Translations under genes and position numbers: made by a program
Notes under the pieces: generated by a model
Databases searched by the model: none
What the model was told of the DNA's origin: nothing
What the model saw: only the letters and a program-made list of their open reading frames with translations
Origin: Mesonia phycicola
Lineage (GTDB): Bacteria > Bacteroidota > Bacteroidia > Flavobacteriales > Flavobacteriaceae
Reading direction: 5' to 3'
NCBI RefSeq assembly: GCF_900141885.1
Contig: NZ_FQYY01000005.1
Location: 248,001-312,000, forward strand
Length of the DNA stretch: 64,000 nucleotides
Shown here: positions 1 to 8,396 of the stretch, in pieces
How the letters are laid out: the number at the start of each line of letters is the position of its first letter
Position numbering within the stretch: position 1 is the first letter of the stretch

Positions 1-1
1 C

Positions 2-658
2 GGAAGTGTTGCAGATGGGGTGAGAGTAAAGTTTGTAGCAAATGCATCAAACTCAATTGAAGCAAATGACGCTTCTAAACTAGGTAATTTAGATGAAACA
101 CTTTCTATAGTTAACGGTAATAACTATTTGAGTATAGAGACTAGAGATTTACCTCAAACGGGAGAAATAATACCTCTTTCTATATTTCAGTATAGAGAAG
201 ATAGTTATGTGTTTAAAATTAACTTAGATAATTTAGGCAATGTAGACGCATATTTAATAGATGCTTATTTGGGTACACAAACTTTATTAGATTCTACTCA
301 AGAAAATGTGATTAATTTTAATGTAGATGAAACAATAAGCGCTAGCGTTGATGAGCGTCGTTTTTCTATTATGTTTGTAGAGAGTACATTGGCAGATAAT
401 AATTTTATTGAAAATGACTTTTTATTATATCCTAACCCAAGTACTAATGGCAACTTTACAATTCGGTTGGCAAAGCTAGAGACAAATAAATTAACGGTAA
501 ATATTTTTGATGTATTAGGCAAACAAGTTTATGCGAGTCCATTTTTAGTTACCAACAATTCTGTAGAGCTAAATAACGTAAATTTAAATAGTGGTGTTTA
601 TTTAGTGCAATTAGAATATAATGGAAAAATAACAACTCAAAAATTAATAGTAGAGTAA
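2..658 (+). CDS. C-terminal part of a T9SS-secreted protein (type A sorting domain)
   Basis: The reading frame is open to the left edge, so the gene begins outside the window; the GTG at base 20 is only an internal codon. The last ~80 residues form a type IX secretion type A C-terminal sorting domain: a LYPNPSTNGNF motif, then NIFDVLGKQVY, LNSGVYLVQLEYNG and the terminal KLIVE. In this family the domain directs the protein from the periplasm through the SprA translocon and is usually cleaved. The visible upstream part is rich in Asn, Thr and Asp and looks like beta-sandwich surface protein, but I cannot assign an enzyme or adhesin role. A hairpin terminator follows directly. Confidence 0.85.
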   Translation, partial: GSVADGVRVKFVANASNSIEANDASKLGNLDETLSIVNGNNYLSIETRDLPQTGEIIPLSIFQYREDSYVFKINLDNLGNVDAYLIDAYLGTQTLLDSTQENVINFNVDETISASVDERRFSIMFVESTLADNNFIENDFLLYPNPSTNGNFTIRLAKLETNKLTVNIFDVLGKQVYASPFLVTNNSVELNNVNLNSGVYLVQLEYNGKITTQKLIVE

Positions 659-678
659 GACCAAGTTTAAACTAAAAC

Positions 679-716
679 AAAAATTCCATTTCATAAAGAG
701 ATGGAATTTTTGTTTT
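679..716 (+). terminator. Rho-independent terminator between convergent genes
   Basis: An 11-bp perfect stem (AAAAATTCCAT / ATGGAATTTTT) with an 11-nt loop is followed by a T-rich tail. It ends the T9SS-cargo gene. The A-run on the 5' side lets it also serve the minus-strand hypothetical gene that ends at 736. Confidence 0.8.
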
Positions 717-735
717 TCTATGCTTTAACGTGTAG

Positions 736-1365
736 TTATTTTAAAAAACCTTGAGTTTTTAAATCTTTATGGTATTGTTCAATATCTTCAGGGATATCAT
801 TTTGTATGAGCCAATTAACATCTAGCCCGTTTTGCATTGCGGTACTCATTAAAATAGCATTATCACCAATTAAATTACCTAGTTCATTCAAACCTTCTTC
901 AAACTCCATATATAAATCTTCATGCATTTTGTGAATATGTAGAAGAATTCTGTACGTTCTTGTAACTACATATAAATTGAATTTTTTAGCTTGAAGAGGT
1001 GTTGTTTTTTTAAATAAGAGTTTACTGTTTTTAAGTAAGGTATTTAACATTAATAGGTTTAAAGAAACTTCTCCAAACTTATCTTTAGTAACTCTTACGT
1101 GTTCACTAATTTCTCCACTTAAATTACGAGTAAGCATTTTTAAATGGTTGAGTGATTTAGCGTAATCTGTAATTTCTTTAGCTCTTTCTGTAACGCGTTT
1201 TTCTAGTTTTAAGCGATGATCATCTACGGTTTGGTCATCAATCAATTCAAAATAAAGTCTGTTGACTAAATTTTCATCTTTCTTTAATAACCTAATTAAC
1301 AGTTTATCTTTTTCTTTTTCAGATAAATGAAGAACTGCTTCTTTAAATTCTTGGCTAAATTTCAT
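736..1365 (-). CDS. Conserved-looking hypothetical protein, helical, 209 aa
   Basis: I do not recognise this family. The 209-residue product is highly charged and predicted mostly helical, with no signal peptide, no membrane segment and no cysteine-rich or nucleotide-binding motif. Residues 1-30 (KFSQEFKEAVLHLSEKEKDK) and a Lys/Glu-rich stretch around 50-65 could form coiled coil. A more hydrophobic helical region lies around 100-160 (LNLLMLNTLLKN, YRILLHIHKMHEDLYMEFEE). It is the next minus-strand gene after polA, 84 bp downstream of its stop, so co-transcription with polA is possible. Cytosolic location is inferred. Confidence 0.7.
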   Translation of the reverse strand: MKFSQEFKEAVLHLSEKEKDKLLIRLLKKDENLVNRLYFELIDDQTVDDHRLKLEKRVTERAKEITDYAKSLNHLKMLTRNLSGEISEHVRVTKDKFGEVSLNLLMLNTLLKNSKLLFKKTTPLQAKKFNLYVVTRTYRILLHIHKMHEDLYMEFEEGLNELGNLIGDNAILMSTAMQNGLDVNWLIQNDIPEDIEQYHKDLKTQGFLK

Positions 1366-1449
1366 AGTTGCTATTCAAGATGTTTATGAAAAGATTTTTT
1401 TATGAGTTTAAATATTGCTCGATAACCATATGTAAAACCTCTTCATAGA

Positions 1450-4287
1450 TTAATGCGCTTCTAACCAATTTTGCCCAATACCCAATTCAACATCTAATGG
1501 AACTTCTAGTTGAAAAGCGTTTTCCATTTCAGATTTAATCATAGGTTTTAACTCTTCTAATTCATCTTTATGTACATCAAACACCAATTCATCATGAACT
1601 TGTAATAGCATTTTAGATTTATAGTTACCACCTTTTAATTTTTTCTGAATATTGATCATAGCTACTTTAATAATATCTGCAGCACTACCTTGTATTGGTG
1701 CATTTACTGCATTACGCTCAGCGCCACTTCTAACCATTCCGTTTTTAGCATTAATATCTTTTAGGTACCTACGTCTGCCCATTACGGTAGATACATAACC
1801 GTGCTCTCTTGCAAACTCTACTTGCTCGTCTATATAATCACGAAGCCTAGGGTATGTTTTGTAATATGTTTCAATAAGTTCTTTAGATTCTGCTCGGCTC
1901 AAATCTGTCTGATTACTAAGACCAAAAGCAGAAACGCCATAAATAATACCAAAATTTACCGTTTTGGCATTACTGCGCTGCTCGCGAGTAACTTCTTCTA
2001 AAGGAACATTAAAAACTTTTGCTGCGGTAGTAGCGTGAATGTCTTCTCCGTCTTTAAATGCCTTAATCATTGTTTCTTCTTTGCTTAAGGCAGCAATAAT
2101 TCTTAATTCTATTTGAGAATAATCTGCAGCAAGTAATACGTAGTTTTCATCTCTTGGAATAAAAGCTTTTCTTACCTCTCTTCCGCGTTCTGTTCTAATA
2201 GGGATATTTTGCAAGTTAGGGTTGTTAGAACTCAATCTTCCTGTTGCAGCAACAGTTTGCATATAATCTGTATGAATGCGCCCAGTTTTTTCTTCAACTT
2301 GCTCTGGTAAAGCATCTACATAGGTGTTTTTTAACTTTACTAAACCACGATAAGCCAAAACATCTGCAATAATTTGATGCTCTTCTGCTAAATAAGAAAG
2401 TACTTCTTCTCCTGTAGAATATTGCCCAGTTTTGGTTTTTTTAGGTTTGTCAACCAATTTCATTTTACCAAAAAGAATTTCACCCAATTGTTTTGGAGAA
2501 GCAATATTAAACTCTTCTCCTGCTTCTTCATAAATTGTTTTCTCTAGTTGAAGTATATCTTTATTTAATGCATTAGATAGTGTTTTTAAAAACTCTTTGT
2601 CTAAACGAATACCTTCAATTTCCATTTCTGCAAGTACACGTAATAAAGGTACCTCAATGTCTCTAAATAACTTTTCGTTATTAGCGTCTTTTAATTCTTC
2701 TGTAAAAAAATGTTTTAGTTGAAGAGTGATGTCTGCATCTTCTGCGGCATATTCTGTTTGTTCTGTAACAGGAACCTCTCGCATCGATTTTTGATTTTTT
2801 CCTTTTTTACCAATAAGTTTTTCTATAGAAACAGGTTGGTAGTTGAGGTAAGTTTCTGCAAGTACATCCATATTATGGCGCATATCTGGATTAATAATGT
2901 AATGCGCTAGCATAGTGTCAAATAATGGGCCTTTTACTTCTATATTGTAATTAGCCATTACTTTAATATCGTATTTAAGATTCTGACCTATTTTTTCAAT
3001 GTCTTCAGACTCAAAAAATGGTCTAAGTAATTCTACTGTTTCTTGTGCTTTTTTAGCATCTTCAGCAATTGGTAAGTAAAAACCTTTTCCTTTTTCCCAA
3101 CTAAAAGCAATACCAACTAATTTTGCTTGATGTGTGTTTAAGCTAGTAGTTTCTGTATCAAAACAAACCGATTTTTGTTTCATCAGTTTTTTTAGAAATA
3201 ACTGAGTAGCCATACCGGGTTCTATATGTTGGTAAAGATGCGGGGTGTTTTCTATGGTTAAATAACCCTGAATGTTTTCTGCCGAAATATTTTCTGTACT
3301 AGCATCACCTCCAAATAATGAAAACTGTCCTGCGCCAGCAGTAGGTTTTGCTGTTTTTTTATTGTCTGAAGTAGTTAAACCTTGCGTAGAAATTTTACCT
3401 TCTTCATTATACATTTTTACAAACTGCTCTGTAAGTCTTCTAAATTCTAAATCTTTAAAAATCTCAATTACTTTTTCTGCATCAGGTTTAGAAAGTTCAT
3501 ATTGTTCTTCATCAAATTTTACATCGCAATCGGTAAAAATGGTAGCTAATTTTTTAGAAAGTCTACCTAATTCGGCATTTTCAATCACTTTCTCTTTCAT
3601 CTTCCCTTTTAGCTGGTCGGTGTTTTCTAATAAACCTTCCATACTATCAAATTGGGCAATAAATTTTTTGGCAGTTTTATCTCCCACTCCAGGTAGTCCG
3701 GGGATATTGTCAGAAGCATCTCCCATCATCCCTAAATAGTCTATCACTTGTTCAGGACGCTCTACCCCAAATCTTTTTTGAATTTCTGGTATTCCCCAAA
3801 TCTCAATACCATTTCCCATTCTTGCTGGGCGGTACATAAAAATATTTTCAGAAACTAATTGTCCAAAATCTTTATCTGGCGTTACCATAAACACTTGATA
3901 ATTTTGTTTTTCGGCTTGTTTAGCCAGAGTACCAATAATATCGTCTGCTTCTAGACCTTCAAGCTCTACACAAGGTATATGCATAGCTTTAATTATATCT
4001 TGAATTATAGGGATAGATTGTCTTATTACATCTGGTGTTTCATCTCTATTAGCTTTATAATCTTCAAACATTTCTTTTCTGGCGTGGCTCCCGCCTTTAT
4101 CAAAACAGATAGCTAAATGGTCTGGGTTTTCTCTTTTTATTACATCAAAAAGAGAATTCATAAACCCCATAATGGCAGAGGTATCTTGACCTTTAGAGTT
4201 TATTCTCGGGTTTTTAATAAGTGCATAATAACCTCTAAATATAAGTGCATAAGCATCGAGAAGAAAAAGTCTTTTTTGTTGAGCCAT
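1450..4287 (-). CDS. polA: DNA polymerase I with 5'-3' and 3'-5' exonuclease domains
   Basis: Family A DNA polymerase of 945 aa, full length for the family, acting in Okazaki fragment processing and excision repair. Residues 1-300 are the 5'-3' exonuclease/flap domain (LFLLDAYALIFRGYYAL, GLEADDIIGTLA, GDASDNIPGLPGVG helix-hairpin-helix). Residues ~365-545 are the 3'-5' proofreading domain; its acidic motifs are visible (SVCFDTETTS near 374, and YAAEDADITLQL), so proofreading appears intact. The polymerase domain carries motif A (LLAADYSQIELRI, ~722), motif B (RSNAKTVNFGIIYG) and motif C (LLQVHDELVFDV, ~900). The start ATG at 4287 gives the usual N-terminus. Confidence 0.97.
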   Translation of the reverse strand: MAQQKRLFLLDAYALIFRGYYALIKNPRINSKGQDTSAIMGFMNSLFDVIKRENPDHLAICFDKGGSHARKEMFEDYKANRDETPDVIRQSIPIIQDIIKAMHIPCVELEGLEADDIIGTLAKQAEKQNYQVFMVTPDKDFGQLVSENIFMYRPARMGNGIEIWGIPEIQKRFGVERPEQVIDYLGMMGDASDNIPGLPGVGDKTAKKFIAQFDSMEGLLENTDQLKGKMKEKVIENAELGRLSKKLATIFTDCDVKFDEEQYELSKPDAEKVIEIFKDLEFRRLTEQFVKMYNEEGKISTQGLTTSDNKKTAKPTAGAGQFSLFGGDASTENISAENIQGYLTIENTPHLYQHIEPGMATQLFLKKLMKQKSVCFDTETTSLNTHQAKLVGIAFSWEKGKGFYLPIAEDAKKAQETVELLRPFFESEDIEKIGQNLKYDIKVMANYNIEVKGPLFDTMLAHYIINPDMRHNMDVLAETYLNYQPVSIEKLIGKKGKNQKSMREVPVTEQTEYAAEDADITLQLKHFFTEELKDANNEKLFRDIEVPLLRVLAEMEIEGIRLDKEFLKTLSNALNKDILQLEKTIYEEAGEEFNIASPKQLGEILFGKMKLVDKPKKTKTGQYSTGEEVLSYLAEEHQIIADVLAYRGLVKLKNTYVDALPEQVEEKTGRIHTDYMQTVAATGRLSSNNPNLQNIPIRTERGREVRKAFIPRDENYVLLAADYSQIELRIIAALSKEETMIKAFKDGEDIHATTAAKVFNVPLEEVTREQRSNAKTVNFGIIYGVSAFGLSNQTDLSRAESKELIETYYKTYPRLRDYIDEQVEFAREHGYVSTVMGRRRYLKDINAKNGMVRSGAERNAVNAPIQGSAADIIKVAMINIQKKLKGGNYKSKMLLQVHDELVFDVHKDELEELKPMIKSEMENAFQLEVPLDVELGIGQNWLEAH

Positions 4288-4312
4288 TGTGTATAAGTTT
4301 AATTTATTGATT

Positions 4313-4320
4313 CAAAATTA
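4313..4320 (-). promoter_or_regulatory. Candidate -7 box for polA
   Basis: On the minus strand TAATTTTG matches the Bacteroidota -7 consensus TAnnTTTG, 25 nt before the polA ATG. No good TTTG box lies 19 nt further upstream, so this is a half-supported promoter. Confidence 0.4.
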
Positions 4321-4475
4321 CATTTAATTTGAAAAATTGAGCAGTAGATTTTAGCAAAGATTTGTTTTATGGTTTTTAATAACAGTAATAAATTCAAAAT
4401 CAAGTTAAATAATATAAAAAGCATAGGTAGATGATTGAACTTATTTTAGTTTTGCGCCCATAAAATTTAGAAGTT

Positions 4476-5693
4476 ATGCGTTGGGCAATTTTTATTGTTA
4501 TTTATATATTATTTGATATTTATGCCTTTCAGGCTTTAAAAACAGTTACTAAGTCTAGTTGGGTACATTATATATACTTATTACTTTCTTTATTAGTATT
4601 AGGTAATTTTCTTTTTCAATTTTTACAAACAGATCAAAGTAGAGTGCTTACCGTTTCTAAAAGTTATGCTGCAGGCTTTTTATTGGCACTTTTTTCTGCA
4701 AAGATAATTTTGGTACTCTTTATGTTTGGTGAAGATTTAGTGAGGTTGATAATTGGGGCAGTAAGAAGTATTACAAGTAGTAATGCAGAGAAAATGATCC
4801 CTTCTAGAAGAGGTTTTTTAAGTAAAATAGCTTTGGGAATTGCCGCTATACCTTTTGCTTCTTTATTGTATGGAATGTATAAAGGTAAATATAACTACAA
4901 AGTACTTACTTATGAATTAGAGTTTGAAGACTTACCAGCCGCTTTTGATGGTTATCAACTTACACAAATTAGCGATGTACATAGTGGTAGTTTTGATAAT
5001 CACGAAGAAATAGAATATGCGGTTAATTTAATTAATGAACAAAAAAGTGATGTAATATTTTTTACAGGAGATTTAGTAAATAATATGGCTTCTGAAATGA
5101 ACGATTGGAAAACACTTTTTGCAAGTCTTACAGCTAAAGATGGAGTATATTCTATTTTAGGTAATCACGATTACGGAGATTATGTAGATTGGGAAAATAA
5201 TGACGCTAAAACTAAAAATCTTCAAGATTTAAAAGATCTTCAAAAAGAAATGGGGTGGAAGTTATTACTCAATGAACATACACTTTTAAAACGAGGCGAA
5301 GATAAGCTTGCTATTGTTGGGGTAGAAAACTGGGGTAAAGGTGGTTTTGTAAAACATGGAGATGCAGATAAAGCAGCAGCAGGTTTGAATGCAAACGATT
5401 TTAAAATTATGTTGAGTCACGATCCGTCTTATTGGCAAGAAAAACTTAAAAACGACCCTAAAAAGTATCATTTAACTTTAAGCGGCCATACGCACGGTAT
5501 GCAATTTGGTATAGAGATACCAGGTTGGATTAAGTGGAGTCCTGCTAAATACCGCTACAAAAACTGGGCAGGTATTTATGAAGAATTTGGTAATTACATA
5601 AATGTAAATAGAGGTTTTGGTTACTTAGGCTACCCAGGTCGTGTGGGTATTTGGCCAGAAATTTCTGTTATTAAATTAAAACGTAAAGTGTAG
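4476..5693 (+). CDS. Membrane-anchored metallophosphoesterase (YaeI-like)
   Basis: The 405-aa protein has an N-terminal hydrophobic region of about four helices (residues ~1-130), including an SRRGFLSK sequence before a hydrophobic stretch that resembles a Tat/anchor segment. The calcineurin-like phosphoesterase domain follows. Metal-binding motifs are complete and in order: ISDVHSG (D-x-H), FFTGDLVNN (GD), LGNHDYGDY (GNHD), a histidine in MLSHDP, and LSGHTHGMQFG (GHxH). This matches the YaeI/YkuE branch, members of which act at the membrane on lipid-linked phosphates; the substrate here is unknown. It is monocistronic, with a terminator directly after it. Confidence 0.88.
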   Translation: MRWAIFIVIYILFDIYAFQALKTVTKSSWVHYIYLLLSLLVLGNFLFQFLQTDQSRVLTVSKSYAAGFLLALFSAKIILVLFMFGEDLVRLIIGAVRSITSSNAEKMIPSRRGFLSKIALGIAAIPFASLLYGMYKGKYNYKVLTYELEFEDLPAAFDGYQLTQISDVHSGSFDNHEEIEYAVNLINEQKSDVIFFTGDLVNNMASEMNDWKTLFASLTAKDGVYSILGNHDYGDYVDWENNDAKTKNLQDLKDLQKEMGWKLLLNEHTLLKRGEDKLAIVGVENWGKGGFVKHGDADKAAAGLNANDFKIMLSHDPSYWQEKLKNDPKKYHLTLSGHTHGMQFGIEIPGWIKWSPAKYRYKNWAGIYEEFGNYINVNRGFGYLGYPGRVGIWPEISVIKLKRKV

Positions 5694-5720
5694 TTTTAAT
5701 ACATTTTGAAAAATATATTT

Positions 5721-5755
5721 TAAACCGCATAATTTTATAAGCGGTTTATTTTTTT
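5721..5755 (+). terminator. Terminator after the metallophosphoesterase gene
   Basis: An 8-bp stem TAAACCGC / GCGGTTTA with a 12-nt AT-rich loop is followed by a run of seven T. It lies 28 bp after the stop codon. Confidence 0.8.
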
Positions 5756-5764
5756 ATCGTTTTA

Positions 5765-5789
5765 TTAATGTTAAATTTTTTAACATTAA
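5765..5789. repeat. Inverted repeat with 11-bp perfect arms
   Basis: TTAATGTTAAA and TTTAACATTAA are separated by three T. It lies between the preceding terminator and the gene at 5881, 91 bp before that start. It has no T-run, so it may be an operator or mRNA stem rather than a terminator. Its core TGTTAA...TTAACA recurs at 58268. Confidence 0.5.
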
Positions 5790-5880
5790 ACGTTTAAGCA
5801 GGTATTTTGTAGCAACTTATCTGACTTTTGAGTATTTAATCCGTTATTTATCTGTAAATTGTGGGGAAAAACAGATAGTC

Positions 5881-7395
5881 ATGGTGAAAAAATTACACAT
5901 TGTTTCTTTACTTATAGTACTTTTAATAGGGGTTAAGGCTTATACTCAAGTAGGTATAAATACTACAAATCCTGATATATCGTCTTCTTTAGATATTGTG
6001 AGTACTACTTCTGGTATTTTAATACCTAGAATGACTACTGCAGAGAGAGACTTAATTGTTGATCCTGCACATTCTTTATTAATTTACGATACAGATTTAG
6101 ATGGGTATTATTTTAATAAGGGAACTACAAGTTTACCTAATTGGATTCTACTTTTAACAGATGTGAATACTAGAGATAATTATGTAATAGTAAAAAGTGT
6201 AGAAGATTTTCCTGGAGGTGGTACAGGAGCTACCATTACATTAGATGAAAATACTTTATATGAAGTTAATGGCGTAATAACCTTAAATCAGTCTATAAAT
6301 GTTAATGGAGCTTATTTAATAGGTAAAGATACCAACGAAGATATTTTAAATTATACAGGAAGCGGATCTCTTTTTGTGGGATCAAGCAATGCTAGTTTTA
6401 GAAATATTACCTTCAATAATTCAGGTACGGGAACTTTATTTAATCTTTCTGCTTCTTCTTCTAATACCCTAATAGCGCAAAGTGTTATTATCAATGGTTT
6501 TAGCTCTGTAGGAAGCGTATCTAATTACGGATTAGTATTTTTTAATGTAATGCAATTTTTAAACAACGCCGATGGAATTACTTATAGTGGCATAGAAGAT
6601 TTGCTTTTAAATAATATGGGTTGGGTGCCAAGCAATACTGGGGTTTATGAGACATTCACTGGTTCTTTTGGTTTTATTCAAAAAGTGAGTGGTTTTTCTA
6701 CCGTATCTGCAGGGTCTGTTGGTGTGGATGTAAGTTCTAATCCTACTCTAGATACTGGTACATTAAAAAGTGTGGTGTTTAACGGTAGTGGTGATTACAT
6801 TAATCCGTATACGGGAGCAGGTACTTATACAGGTTTTAATTTTACTAATGAATGGGATGTAGATTGTGTAGGAATACCTCGTGAGTCTGATGATAATGCT
6901 TCTGGAAATATTTATATTGAACGTAATTCAACAGTTAATAACGTTTCGTTTAGTGTAGCTAGTGGTACTCCAATTAATGCATTAATTGATGCTGGTGAAA
7001 TGTTTAGATTTGCTAACTCGGCACCTACAGTTACGGGAAGTAATAATGTATTAAGGTATGAAGGGAATGAAGCTAGAACGTTTAGTATAAGAGGTAATTT
7101 ATCTTACGAGCCAACAACTATTAATGGTGGGACTACCGTGTATGCTTTCTACATAGGAAAATACAACAGTTCAGGTGCACTTGTAGAAGTTCCTTTAGGT
7201 TCAGAAGTATATTCAGAAGTGGGAACTTCTGGTAATGCTACCACAGGAGATTATTTGGTTAGAGCTGTGCCTTTAAGTGGTAAGGTATCATTAGAGCCTG
7301 GTGATTATGTTAGAATCTTTGCACAAAGAATTTCAGCTGTTGGGACAGCAAGAGATAATATTAGGATTTATTCTGTAAGTTTAACTTTAGATTAG
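5881..7395 (+). CDS. Secreted protein with phage-tail-fibre-like N-terminal motif
   Basis: Residues 1-22 are a signal peptide ending near KAYTQ. The mature N-terminus carries the pattern VGINTTNPDISSSLDI, GILIPRMTTAERDLI and LLIYDTDLDGYYF, a module common in Bacteroidota surface proteins and in tail-fibre-type proteins. Residues ~115-330 are Asn/Ser/Thr/Gly-rich with short repeating hydrophobic strands, consistent with a parallel beta-helix; residues ~370-504 resemble a beta-sandwich trimer-tip domain. No T9SS sorting domain is present at the C-terminus, and no catalytic motif is visible. It sits alone after a terminator. Role (surface structure or exported oligomer) is inferred only. Confidence 0.7.
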   Translation: MVKKLHIVSLLIVLLIGVKAYTQVGINTTNPDISSSLDIVSTTSGILIPRMTTAERDLIVDPAHSLLIYDTDLDGYYFNKGTTSLPNWILLLTDVNTRDNYVIVKSVEDFPGGGTGATITLDENTLYEVNGVITLNQSINVNGAYLIGKDTNEDILNYTGSGSLFVGSSNASFRNITFNNSGTGTLFNLSASSSNTLIAQSVIINGFSSVGSVSNYGLVFFNVMQFLNNADGITYSGIEDLLLNNMGWVPSNTGVYETFTGSFGFIQKVSGFSTVSAGSVGVDVSSNPTLDTGTLKSVVFNGSGDYINPYTGAGTYTGFNFTNEWDVDCVGIPRESDDNASGNIYIERNSTVNNVSFSVASGTPINALIDAGEMFRFANSAPTVTGSNNVLRYEGNEARTFSIRGNLSYEPTTINGGTTVYAFYIGKYNSSGALVEVPLGSEVYSEVGTSGNATTGDYLVRAVPLSGKVSLEPGDYVRIFAQRISAVGTARDNIRIYSVSLTLD

Positions 7396-7477
7396 AGAAA
7401 GAGCAGTCTTAATAATCTCTTAATTATTTGGACATTTTTTGAAGCTTGTTTATTTTTAAATTACCTAATTTACAATT

Positions 7478-7786
7478 ATGTCAAAATTTGGAGATTTAAT
7501 AAACCTTGATGTCCCTGTGTTACTAGATTTTTATACAGATTGGGATGAGTCATCTACTGTGATGAGTCCTATTTTAAAAGATGTAGCAGCGGCAATAGGA
7601 GATAAAGGAAAAGTAATAAAAATAGATGTAGATAAGAATGTTATGTTGGCAAATGCTTTAAGGGTGAAGAGTCTTCCTACTTTAATTTTATATAAAAACG
7701 GCGAAATGGTTTGGCGTAAAAGTGGAGAAGAAGATGCAAATACTCTTATTAATTTAATTCAGCAGCATTTACAGGAAGAGATTTAA
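7478..7786 (+). CDS. Thioredoxin-fold protein lacking the CxxC active site
   Basis: The 102-aa product has the full length and pattern of thioredoxin: PVLLDFYTDW, then MSPILKDVA, KVIKIDVDKN, the cis-proline loop SLPTLILY (Pro67) and a final helix. Where thioredoxin has WCGPC, this protein has W22-D-E-S-S26, so both redox cysteines are gone; there is no cysteine anywhere in the protein. It therefore cannot do dithiol exchange and is more likely a binding or chaperone-type member. Its 3' end overlaps the convergent deacetylase gene by 38 bp. Fold assignment is confident; function is unknown. Confidence 0.85.
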   Translation: MSKFGDLINLDVPVLLDFYTDWDESSTVMSPILKDVAAAIGDKGKVIKIDVDKNVMLANALRVKSLPTLILYKNGEMVWRKSGEEDANTLINLIQQHLQEEI

Positions 7787-8393
7787 ATATATAACCTTTT
7801 TGGGTATAATACTTTAAAACCTTTGGTAATACATACCGAAGGTTTTTTTGTGCTTTTAAACTATCATGAAAAACGATAATACTACCTGATTTAGCTTGTG
7901 ATATTACGGTTTCATAACAATTTTCAGGAGAAATAGTTTTGTTGTAATCTTCACTTATAACATCCCACATAACAATTTTATAGCCTTTTTGTATTATTTT
8001 TTTTGCTTGTGATGAGGTGCATTTTCCGTAAGGAGGTCTAAAATATTGAGTGGGATATCCTAAGTTTTCAAAAAAATTAATGTCTTGTAAATAATCTGTA
8101 GTAGAGGTTTTCCAGCCATTTATATGGTTGTAGGTATGGTTACCAATAACGTGTTTAGCATTTAGTACTTGTGATAAGATACTTGGGTAAAGCTCTATAT
8201 TATTACCTATGCAGAAAAATGTAGCTTTTGCGTTATAGCTTTTAAGTATTTGAAGAACCCACGGAGTGATCTCTGGTATTGGGCCATCATCAAAAGTTAG
8301 GTATATTATTTTTTTATGCGGAGATGGGCCTGCCCACAATCTATTAGGGTATGCTAATTTTAATATAGGTACTAGTGAGTTAAACCACTTCAC
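7749..8393 (-). CDS. Polysaccharide deacetylase (NodB homology domain)
   Basis: Carbohydrate esterase family 4 protein of 214 aa. The metal-binding and catalytic motifs are present: YLTFDDGPIPE (catalytic and metal Asp), IGNHTYNH (H-x3-H metal ligands) and FRPPYGK. These enzymes remove N-acetyl groups from peptidoglycan or other glycans; the exact substrate cannot be told here. The start is a GTG four bases after the DUF2723 stop, so the two genes are almost certainly one operon. No clear signal peptide is seen. The 3' end overlaps the thioredoxin-like gene on the other strand. Confidence 0.88.
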   Translation of the reverse strand: MKWFNSLVPILKLAYPNRLWAGPSPHKKIIYLTFDDGPIPEITPWVLQILKSYNAKATFFCIGNNIELYPSILSQVLNAKHVIGNHTYNHINGWKTSTTDYLQDINFFENLGYPTQYFRPPYGKCTSSQAKKIIQKGYKIVMWDVISEDYNKTISPENCYETVISQAKSGSIIVFHDSLKAQKNLRYVLPKVLKYYTQKGYIFKSLPVNAAELN

Positions 8394-8396
8394 AAC

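Noticed and set aside
3272-3739. 155-codon plus-strand frame inside polA
   Set aside because: Antisense to the intact, conserved exonuclease domain; no start signal or family resemblance.
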